From: a virus
IMG/VR virus record: IMGVR_UViG_3300031772_000136
Coordinates: 1-35,644 of that record
DNA length: 35,644 bases
Strand: one strand, 5' to 3'
Below the pieces are notes generated by a model. The model saw only the letters and a list, made by a program, of their open reading frames with translations. It was not told where the DNA came from and did no database searches. This document shows positions 31,049 to 35,644 of this stretch, piece by piece. Positions within the stretch are counted from its first letter, which is position 1, and each line of letters opens with the position of its first letter. Made by a program: the position numbers and the translations under genes.

Positions 31049-31240
31049 TTACTTTAATTCGATTTGTCCGTTATCAATCCATTGATGCAACGCTGTTTTC
31101 TCGTATCGCCATGTCCCGCCGATTTTCAGGCATGGCGGGCCGGTCCCTTCCCTTCGCCAATTTGATACGGTATATTTACTGACACCGCACAACTTACCAA
31201 CATCCGCCACGCTTAAGTATTCTCGTTCGTGACCCTCCAT
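31049..31240 (-). CDS. Excisionase/AlpA-like HTH protein
   Basis: A 63-aa MerR-type small HTH protein (YLSVADVGKLCGVSKYTVSNWRREGTGPPCLKIGGTWRY), the pattern of the HTH_17 excisionase family. Such proteins bend DNA for phage integrase or act as activators. No integrase is visible in this genome, so a regulatory role is more likely. ATG 31240 is coupled to the annealing protein stop (TAATG), with GGAGGG in the end of that gene. Confidence 0.8.
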   Translation of the reverse strand: MEGHEREYLSVADVGKLCGVSKYTVSNWRREGTGPPCLKIGGTWRYEKTALHQWIDNGQIELK

Positions 31241-32223
31241 TAACCCTCCTTTTTGTCGTCTTTTGGTAGGAAGGTCTGAACCTCAGCTCCGAGATCTCGC
31301 AGGGTTCCCTTGTCGTCACCGTTTCCCCGCGTGGGTTTCCATTTCTTCTCAAATACCGGCCAGTGGTCAACTTGTCCGGCATCCTTGAACGCTACATAGG
31401 CTTGATCCATCAGGGTGTCAAACTCCTCCAGGGATTCGATGGGCCAGGAAACCCCGGAAACCTGAGATTCTTTTTTCTTTCTGATAGTGGGTAACGGCGC
31501 TTCTTCAATGATTTCTGATTCTATAATATCTTGAGTTTCTTCAGCGCTTTGTAATCCCATTAAAAGTTCTGGAGCATATATTTTTCCAAAAAACGACGCG
31601 GCACGGTATCTCAGCATGATTTCCGGCATCGTTTTCCATTTACTGCCTTTTTTTTGAATCCACCCTTCATCAACTGCCATCTGAATAGACACTTCGGGGC
31701 TTTCCAGGCGTTCACCCGTGGCTTTTTCGATTACCCAGGCGATGCAGGACCGATGCCGAATTTTCATACTGCCGGTTTTCTCAACGGGCATCTTCTTTCC
31801 TGCGTTGCGGGGGTTATCTATCCATTCCGTGTAGGTGTAAGGCGCTTCTTCCTCGGGACCCACTTCGGAAAAACTGAATCGGAGCGGGCTGAATTTCCCG
31901 CACTGATTGATAGACGCTATGATGTAAACACTTGACCAGCTTGGCCTCCCTTCGATGATATGGAGGTTTTGCATGATCATTAGTGGATCTGCATTCATCC
32001 GGCTAGCCATATTCAACGCAACAGCACAGTTTGCCAAACCGTTTGGGTTTTCGGTGACAGTGCCTTCCTTGTCTGCCGTAAATCTCCGGTAGGAGACAGG
32101 TACGAGGGTAGAACTGCTGAGAACATTGGACGCTCTTAAAAGTGCATCCATTCCTTCTTTAGTGTCAAATCCTAATCGGATTTCCTGATTTTCTCGCGTG
32201 TTAAGGGCGGTTTCGTCGGCCAT
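31240..32223 (-). CDS. RecT-like single-strand annealing protein
   Basis: A 327-aa protein with the core pattern of phage annealing recombinases related to RecT: NCAVALNMASRMNADPLMIMQNLHIIEGRPSWSSVYIIASINQCGKFSPLRF, then a WAV-type strand and MPEIMLRYRAASFFGKIYAPELLMG. These proteins coat ssDNA and anneal complementary strands in replication-linked recombination. The C-terminal third is charged and variable. It is coupled by TAATG to both neighbours. No exonuclease partner of the RecE/lambda Exo type was recognised beside it. Confidence 0.75.
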   Translation of the reverse strand: MADETALNTRENQEIRLGFDTKEGMDALLRASNVLSSSTLVPVSYRRFTADKEGTVTENPNGLANCAVALNMASRMNADPLMIMQNLHIIEGRPSWSSVYIIASINQCGKFSPLRFSFSEVGPEEEAPYTYTEWIDNPRNAGKKMPVEKTGSMKIRHRSCIAWVIEKATGERLESPEVSIQMAVDEGWIQKKGSKWKTMPEIMLRYRAASFFGKIYAPELLMGLQSAEETQDIIESEIIEEAPLPTIRKKKESQVSGVSWPIESLEEFDTLMDQAYVAFKDAGQVDHWPVFEKKWKPTRGNGDDKGTLRDLGAEVQTFLPKDDKKEG

Positions 32224-33044
32224 TATCTGCCTCCAATGGATTGTTCTGCGTAGAATTCAACGCCTGGGATTGTCTGGGCACCCTTCGTTGTCCGGGCGGT
32301 GGAACCAAGAAGCTGTTCGTTGGGGAGCAGGTATTCCCTGGGCACCAGATTCAGGTCAACTATTCGGAATTTCCAGGTAGTTCGATAGCTCGTACCCGCT
32401 GCGGTGATTTTGGGCGCGGCGGCAGTCATCACGGCACGGGGCGCAAGCGCGGCTTCCCTCAATGCATCCTCGGCTGCCAGCTTGGCGGCTTCAGCGTCGG
32501 CTTCAGCCTGGGCGGCCTGCTGTTTCGCCACGAAGGCCGCAACGGGGTTTGCTTCGGCTTCCGCTTGGGCTATTCTCTGCGCAGCGGCTTCTTGCTCTTT
32601 TCGAGCGGCTTCCAGGCGGTCCATTTCCTCTTGGGCTTTGGCGCGGGCTTCCGCTTCAATCCTTTCGCGTTCTTTCCTTGCGGTGTCCTCCGCTTCCTTG
32701 CGTTGCCTGGCTTCCTCCTGCTTGTAGGCGAGCATGCCCTGCTCGTAAGGCTTCAAGGCTTCCTCTAAGGTATCTTTGATGCGTTTAAAATCAGCATTGA
32801 TGAGTCTCAAAGTCTCATTTATCGGACCGGTGCGTTTGACCCGCTCGGCTTCGGTAATTTTGATCATGTTTTTTATCTGTGAGAAGTCAGCACTGGCTTT
32901 CACATAGTCTTCTGTTGTCCTGACTATTACCATTTTGGCCTTGGTTAATATGGTTTTGGCTTCAAGGTCCAAGTTCTTTATTTCCTGTTTTTCTGGTGTT
33001 TCTTCCTGAAGTAATTCAGGGATGCAATTCTGGATGGATTCCAT
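32223..33044 (-). CDS. Coiled-coil partner of annealing protein
   Basis: A 273-aa protein. Residues ~30-110 are a conserved-looking helical N-domain; ~105-215 is a long Ala/Glu/Arg coiled coil; the last ~60 residues (SYRTTWKFRIVDLNLVPREYLLPN, and AQTIPGVEFY) form a compact domain that recurs in phage proteins encoded beside annealing proteins. Its function is unknown, possibly structural support for recombination. TAATG coupling with GGAGG before ATG 33044. Confidence 0.65.
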   Translation of the reverse strand: MESIQNCIPELLQEETPEKQEIKNLDLEAKTILTKAKMVIVRTTEDYVKASADFSQIKNMIKITEAERVKRTGPINETLRLINADFKRIKDTLEEALKPYEQGMLAYKQEEARQRKEAEDTARKERERIEAEARAKAQEEMDRLEAARKEQEAAAQRIAQAEAEANPVAAFVAKQQAAQAEADAEAAKLAAEDALREAALAPRAVMTAAAPKITAAGTSYRTTWKFRIVDLNLVPREYLLPNEQLLGSTARTTKGAQTIPGVEFYAEQSIGGR

Positions 33045-33274
33045 TATTTTACCTCCGGAAATGGCAGTTTTCTGAAGCCCTGCAATTGCTTTTCGTGCTC
33101 TTCAAAATCTTCCAGTGCGGCGGCGTCTGCTTCACTCCAGAAGGAGTCGAATGGAATCGTAATTAAACCGTGTCCCTGTTGGTGTAAGGAATCCCAGGCT
33201 ATGATTCTTTTCAGTTTCATCTGCGTGGCCAGACGCGCGGCCAGTTGAAAACTTTTAGTGGTTTGCTCTGACAT
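33044..33274 (-). CDS. Small hypothetical protein in recombination operon
   Basis: A 76-aa protein from ATG 33274, preceded by GAGGAAAT. A longer frame to 33331 exists but would run inside the zinc-ribbon gene. It contains a stretch IIAWDSLHQQGHGLITIPFDSFWSE. Overlaps the end of the zinc-ribbon gene by about 20 bases. No family recognised. Confidence 0.6.
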   Translation of the reverse strand: MSEQTTKSFQLAARLATQMKLKRIIAWDSLHQQGHGLITIPFDSFWSEADAAALEDFEEHEKQLQGFRKLPFPEVK

Positions 33275-33419
33275 CGTTAATTTCCTCTTTGGTGGGTGTT
33301 TTTTCGTGCATGCACTCGACGCATGTTTCAACGTCTCTTTCCATTTCCAGGGTAAGATCGACCCCGCATTCTATGCATTTCCAGCGTTTCCGTGCTAAAT
33401 TGATCACAGTGACCCCCAT
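33255..33419 (-). CDS. Small zinc-ribbon protein
   Basis: A 54-aa ORF (MGVTVINLARKR...) with two CxxC pairs, KCIEC and TCVEC, about 15 residues apart, as in a zinc ribbon. No clear Shine-Dalgarno precedes ATG 33419, so the start could be elsewhere. It overlaps the next gene by 20 bases. It is the first gene downstream of the hexamer repeat region in the leftward operon. Role unknown; such small ribbons often bind nucleic acid or RNA polymerase. Confidence 0.55.
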   Translation of the reverse strand: MGVTVINLARKRWKCIECGVDLTLEMERDVETCVECMHEKTPTKEEINDVRANH

Positions 33420-33479
33420 GTGATGATGTTGTGGTTGCTAAGCGTTCAATTCCTAAATATGGGGGAGTTGGGCGCTTTT

Positions 33480-33659
33480 TTACCCGTCCCCGTCCCCGAA
33501 CTCGTCCCCGAACCCGAACCCGGACCCTGACCCGTCCCCGTCCCCGAACCCGAACCCGGACCCTGACCCGTCCCCGAACCCGTACCCTGCCCCGTCCCCG
33601 AACCCGAACCCGGACCCGGACCCTGACCCGTCCCCGGATAAAACTTTTACATCCGCCAT
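33480..33659 (-). CDS. Gly-X repeat protein, copy 1
   Basis: A 59-aa ORF, again MADVKVLS then Gly-X with Phe common (GFGFGDG), ending at TAA 33480-33482. Same ribosome site as the other copies. It is the shortest array. Its stop lies about 60 bases before the zinc-ribbon gene. Confidence 0.45.
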   Translation of the reverse strand: MADVKVLSGDGSGSGSGFGFGDGAGYGFGDGSGSGFGFGDGDGSGSGFGFGDEFGDGDG

Positions 33660-33712
33660 GTGGGTACTCCCTCAAGACTTTTACGCGCAATTTCGGGGAG
33701 TTGGGCGCTTTT

Positions 33713-33940
33713 TTACCCGTCCCCTGACCCGTCCCCGAACCCGTCCCCGGACCCTGACCCGTCCCCGTCCTCGTCCCCGGACCCTGACCCGTCCCCGTCC
33801 CCGGACCCTGACCCGTCCCCGAACCCGGACCCTGACCCGTCCCCGAACCCGAACCCGTACCCTGACCCGTCCCCGGACCCGTCCACGGACCCGTACCCTG
33901 ACCCGGACCCGGACCCGGATAAAACTTTTACATCCGCCAT
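33713..33940 (-). CDS. Gly-X repeat protein, copy 2
   Basis: A 75-aa ORF with the same start context (GAGGGAG, 7 bases, ATG) and the same first eight residues MADVKVLS. It then runs as Gly-X to a TAA in the shared boundary block. A GTG for GGG substitution gives one Val and a GAG gives one Glu; the frame is otherwise unbroken. It probably arose by tandem duplication of copy 3 with its ribosome site. Confidence 0.45.
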   Translation of the reverse strand: MADVKVLSGSGSGSGYGSVDGSGDGSGYGFGFGDGSGSGFGDGSGSGDGDGSGSGDEDGDGSGSGDGFGDGSGDG

Positions 33941-33993
33941 GTGGGTACTCCCTCAAGACTTTTACGCGCAATTTCGGGGAGTTGGGCGCTTTT

Positions 33994-34230
33994 TTACCCG
34001 TCCCCTGACCCGGACCCTGACCCGTACCCGTCCTCGTCCCCGGACCCTGACCCGTCCTCGTCGTCCCCGTCCCCGTACCCTGACCCGTCCCCGAACCCGG
34101 ACCCTGACCCGAACCCGTACCCTGACCCGTACCCTGACCCGTCCCCTGACCCGTACCCTGACCCGTCCCCGGACCCGGACCCTGACCCGTCCCCGGACCC
34201 GGACCCGGATAAAACTTTTACATCCGCCAT
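33994..34230 (-). CDS. Gly-X repeat protein, copy 3 (first in operon)
   Basis: A 78-aa ORF reading MADVKVLS then (Gly-X)n, X being mostly Ser, Asp, Tyr or Phe, ending GDG-stop. GAGGGAG lies 7 bases before ATG 34230. The start overlaps the end of the upstream gene by 13 bases. One internal 3-base insertion gives a DDED stretch without shifting the frame. All regular Gly codons are GGG, which points to DNA or RNA structure as a possible driver in place of the protein. Translation is not proven. Confidence 0.45.
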   Translation of the reverse strand: MADVKVLSGSGSGDGSGSGSGDGSGYGSGDGSGYGSGYGFGSGSGFGDGSGYGDGDDEDGSGSGDEDGYGSGSGSGDG

Positions 34231-34634
34231 GTGGGTACTCCCTCAAGACTTTTACGCGCAATTTCTTTGCAAGGAGTTTTTTCGATCACATTAAAAATGT
34301 CCTTTTCGATTTCTGGCATAGCAAACCTACAATTTGAAGGGTCGGGTGTGCCTTCTTGTGATAATTGTGATAGGGATGCACCAAACCATTTATGCATTCT
34401 GATCGAATTTAAAAGGGTTACTTTCCGGGCAATATCATCTTGAAATTTAAGATACCCGCAAAAACATCCAGCATCGTAAGAGCGTATAATAACAAAGGGA
34501 TAGCCTTCTGGCGAATATGCAAATACACTTTCACTATTGTATTTTTTAATATATAGTTTTTCTATTGCTGATTTTTTGATATATTCTTCTCCATTTATTA
34601 CAAAAACTTCAGTTAAAAAAATTTCGTTATCCAT
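34218..34634 (-). CDS. Hypothetical protein, first gene of leftward recombination operon
   Basis: A 138-aa protein (MDNEIFLTEV...) with GAGGAGA before ATG 34634; the open frame continues upstream but without a site. Beta-rich first half (EVFVINGEEYIKKSAIEKLY..., YPFVIIRSYDAG), then a helical C-terminus ending GVPTWRM. Its last ~50 bases are the block copied into the repeat region twice more. AT-rich compared with downstream genes. No family recognised. Confidence 0.65.
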   Translation of the reverse strand: MDNEIFLTEVFVINGEEYIKKSAIEKLYIKKYNSESVFAYSPEGYPFVIIRSYDAGCFCGYLKFQDDIARKVTLLNSIRMHKWFGASLSQLSQEGTPDPSNCRFAMPEIEKDIFNVIEKTPCKEIARKSLEGVPTWRM

Positions 34635-34702
34635 TGCGGTCTCCTCGTCTGGCCGATCCTTCGGCGGTAGATTGAGATCCCAGCCTATCAGGAACCAACC
34701 AA

Positions 34703-34740
34703 CAAAAATACACAAAAATATACAAAGATGTGCAAAGATG
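34703..34740. promoter_or_regulatory. Four 10-bp-phased direct repeats (operator candidate)
   Basis: CAAAAATA at 34703 and 34713, then CAAAGATG at 34723 and 34733: four related 8-mers spaced exactly 10 bases, one helical turn. They lie in the gap between the divergent genes at 34634 and 34766 and overlap the leftward promoter candidate. This is the pattern expected of a cooperative repressor or iteron-like binding site. Confidence 0.55.
34707..34735 (-). promoter_or_regulatory. Leftward sigma70-like promoter candidate
   Basis: On the leftward strand TTGCAC (34735-34730) and TGTATT (34712-34707) are separated by 17 bases, each matching 4 of 6 consensus positions. It would drive the recombination operon and is overlapped by the phased repeats. 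Confidence 0.5.
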
Positions 34741-34765
34741 GATAAAGAACGACAAGGGAGCCTCA

Positions 34766-34934
34766 ATGCGCACTTTCGACGAGTGGAACGAAGAGCAGCG
34801 ATGACACCCTAGAGGCGGCCTATGCCGAGGAAGAAATCGAAGTTATGCATGAAGAATTGTTAGAATGCGGTGACTTGGGTGCTATTTTGGAGGAATCTAT
34901 TGCAGAAGGAATTCCATGCCAGAAGTCGAATTAG
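34766..34934 (+). CDS. Small acidic protein, apparent +1 frameshift
   Basis: ATG 34766 after GGGAG opens MRTFDEWNEEQR and meets TGA after 12 codons. In the +1 frame the sequence continues smoothly as DDTLEAAYAEEEIEVMHEELLECGDLGAILEESIAEG to a TAG at 34932-34934, with the same acidic helical style. The pieces together look like one small phage protein of ~55 aa. The junction CAG CGA TGA C could be a programmed +1 slip, a sequencing error or a dead gene. Confidence 0.5.
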
Positions 34935-35434
34935 AGCCTGAAAATAAAGAAACCACCGTCAAATACTCCAAAAAAATACAACAGATAGAAAAGGAACTGG
35001 AGCGCCATATTGCGCTATATCCAGGAGAATATCGGATTTATGAATCATGTAACTCAAAACATAATAATGATTACAGGGCATGGATACGAAAAAAACTAGA
35101 AATGTCGGAATTTATCAGCATTCACCGTCTGATAAACTCTAATAAAAATCCAATTTGCGACGTTGAAACGGAACCAGAATTACCTGAACGATTGAAAACA
35201 AAACTTGAAAATCCTATAGATAGTTATTACAAATCCTATTTGGAAAGCCTGGAATTTCTGGGAATAGAAGAGCCGAATACTAGAGTATGGAAAAACGAGC
35301 GTGGTAGAGCCTCCAACCTGCGGAACAAAATTATTGGGAAGTGCCGACAGGACGGAGTACCATTGCCTAAACCTCTCCCCAAATTACCCAAGGCCCCCCG
35401 TTTCCCCTGTCCAATGTCAAGCAAAAAGGATTGA
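34916..35434 (+). CDS. Hypothetical protein, 172 aa
   Basis: Starts MPEVELEP at ATG 34916 after AAGGA, overlapping the frameshifted ORF by 19 bases. Charged, mostly helical (KIQQIEKELERHI, LESLEFLGIEE), with a Pro/Lys-rich C-terminal tail (PLPKPLPKLPKAP). It lies between the operator region and the RHH-like gene, so a regulatory or early function is likely. No family recognised. Confidence 0.65.
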   Translation: MPEVELEPENKETTVKYSKKIQQIEKELERHIALYPGEYRIYESCNSKHNNDYRAWIRKKLEMSEFISIHRLINSNKNPICDVETEPELPERLKTKLENPIDSYYKSYLESLEFLGIEEPNTRVWKNERGRASNLRNKIIGKCRQDGVPLPKPLPKLPKAPRFPCPMSSKKD

Positions 35435-35436
35435 AT

Positions 35437-35610
35437 ATGCCTGATCGAACTCGTAAGATTTCAGACCAACAAATAGAGCCCTTGGTGATCGTTTTGCCAG
35501 TCGCCACTATCCGGTTCCTGGATGCCCATGCAAAAAAAATAGGACTCACGCCCAGCGCCATCATAAAAGGGGCACTGAGCGTCTATAAAATCAGAGAGGA
35601 TACCCGGTGA
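35437..35610 (+). CDS. Ribbon-helix-helix-like DNA-binding protein
   Basis: A 57-aa protein starting at ATG 35437, two bases after the preceding stop, and crossing the point where the circle was opened. The pattern VIVLPVATIRFLDAHAKKIGLTPSAIIKGAL matches a CopG/Arc-type ribbon-helix-helix: a short strand, then two helices with conserved hydrophobics. These dimers bind operator DNA, and Arc/Mnt regulate P22. It is coupled by TGATG to the RusA-like gene. Confidence 0.7.
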   Translation: MPDRTRKISDQQIEPLVIVLPVATIRFLDAHAKKIGLTPSAIIKGALSVYKIREDTR

Positions 35611-35644
35611 TGCCAGACGCCGTAACTACAGAAAAAACACCCAG
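35518..35644. repeat. Terminal direct repeat, right copy
   Basis: Right copy of the 127-base terminal overlap described at the left end. Joining the two copies restores an uninterrupted small gene and its TGATG coupling to the RusA-like gene. This supports circular closure or circular permutation (headful packaging would give permuted ends in a P22-type phage). Confidence 0.95.
35610..35644 (+). CDS. RusA-like resolvase, 5' part (duplicate of left-end copy)
   Basis: The first codons of the RusA-like gene, present again because of the 127-base terminal overlap. The complete gene is at 93-497. Confidence 0.85.
   Translation, partial: MPDAVTTEKTP

Larger units (their letters stand above)
33462..34265 (-). 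repeat. Higher-order hexanucleotide repeat region
   Basis: Three arrays of a 6-bp unit (plus strand CCC followed by GTC, GAA, GGA, TGA or GTA; leftward strand GGG plus three variable bases) occupy about 33482-33637 (26 units), 33715-33918 (34 units) and 33996-34208 (about 35 units with one 3-base insert). Each array is bounded on the left by a conserved block GGGGAGTTGGGCGC followed by T6 and ACCCGT (at 33462, 33695, 33976). On the right it is bounded by a ~60-base block beginning CCGGATAAAAC (33634, 33915, 34205). The right block equals the 3' end of the leftward gene at 34218-34634. The whole is a tandem amplification with period about 230-290 bp. The G-rich strand is the mRNA-like strand of the leftward operon. 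Confidence 0.95.

Noticed and set aside
32241-32779. Rightward ORFs opposite the coiled-coil gene
   Set aside because: Ala/Ser-rich antisense shadows of a GC-rich coiled-coil gene with no ribosome sites.
33482-34208. Diversity-generating retroelement variable repeat or phage telomere
   Set aside because: The variable codons resemble adenine mutagenesis products, but there is no reverse transcriptase and no template repeat; there is also no protelomerase or terminal hairpin.
33328-34261. Leftward ORFs coding Arg-Val/Arg-Gly repeats across the hexamer arrays
   Set aside because: They start at TTG without a ribosome site inside the copied gene end and are a second frame of the same repeats; the Gly-X frame has ATG and a good site.
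33462-34265. CRISPR array
   Set aside because: The conserved blocks are separated by simple hexamer repeats of over 150 bases and not by unique short spacers; no cas genes.
33431-34337. Rightward ORFs coding Pro-Ser/Pro-Asp or Arg-Thr repeats
   Set aside because: No ribosome site, opposite to the operon, and open only because the 6-bp repeat lacks stops in most frames.

Overview
The window is the complete genome of a tailed bacteriophage. Its first and last 127 bases are identical, as in a circular assembly or terminally redundant molecule, so the unique length is about 35,517 bp. The virion genes match the short-tailed (podovirus) P22-type plan: PBSX/P22-type terminase, a P22-like portal, scaffold and coat, gp4- and gp10-like tail accessory proteins, three DNA ejection proteins and a beta-helix tailspike. 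The host cannot be named; standard bacterial start codons, Shine-Dalgarno sites and sigma70-like signals suggest a Gram-negative bacterium. I recognise no integrase and no endolysin.

Layout, reading around the circle. (1) 34.7 kb through the junction to 2.1 kb, rightward: a possibly frameshifted small gene, a 172-aa unknown, a ribbon-helix-helix-like protein crossing the junction, a RusA-like Holliday junction nuclease, a small ORF, then a DNA methyltransferase fused behind a membrane segment and followed by the stump of a PLD-like/helicase protein. These last two look like a captured piece of a defence locus. (2) 2.1-4.0 kb, leftward: small accessory genes with an HTH protein, then a DUF1353-like gene behind its own terminator. 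(3) 4.05-6.4 kb, rightward: a holin-like membrane protein, both terminase subunits and a small HTH protein. (4) 6.4-7.05 kb, leftward: a cassette of four very small genes wedged between terminase and portal. (5) 7.15-26.9 kb, rightward: the structural block, interrupted by a glycosyltransferase-methyltransferase fusion and an AT-hook protein. (6) 26.9-27.65 kb: a hairpin-rich intergenic region. (7) 27.65-31.0 kb, rightward: a replication initiator, a DnaC-like helicase loader and small early genes. (8) 34.75-31.0 kb, leftward: a tightly coupled operon ending in a terminator. It holds an unknown gene, a repeat region, a zinc-ribbon protein, a coiled-coil protein, a RecT-like annealing protein and an excisionase-like HTH protein.

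The most unusual feature is the repeat region at about 33.46-34.27 kb. Three arrays of a GGG-anchored hexanucleotide (G-rich on the mRNA-like leftward strand) sit in a higher-order unit of 230-290 bp. Each unit carries a copy of the 3' end of the upstream gene, a Shine-Dalgarno site and an ATG. Each array is an open frame coding a short Gly-X repeat protein that ends in TAA at the same place. These could be three tandem low-complexity genes, a G-quadruplex control element for the recombination operon, or both.

Inferred working: early rightward genes load a replicative helicase; the leftward operon supplies ssDNA annealing recombination; RusA resolves branched DNA before packaging by the terminase; the virion attaches with a long fibre and an enzymatic-type tailspike and ejects DNA with three internal proteins.
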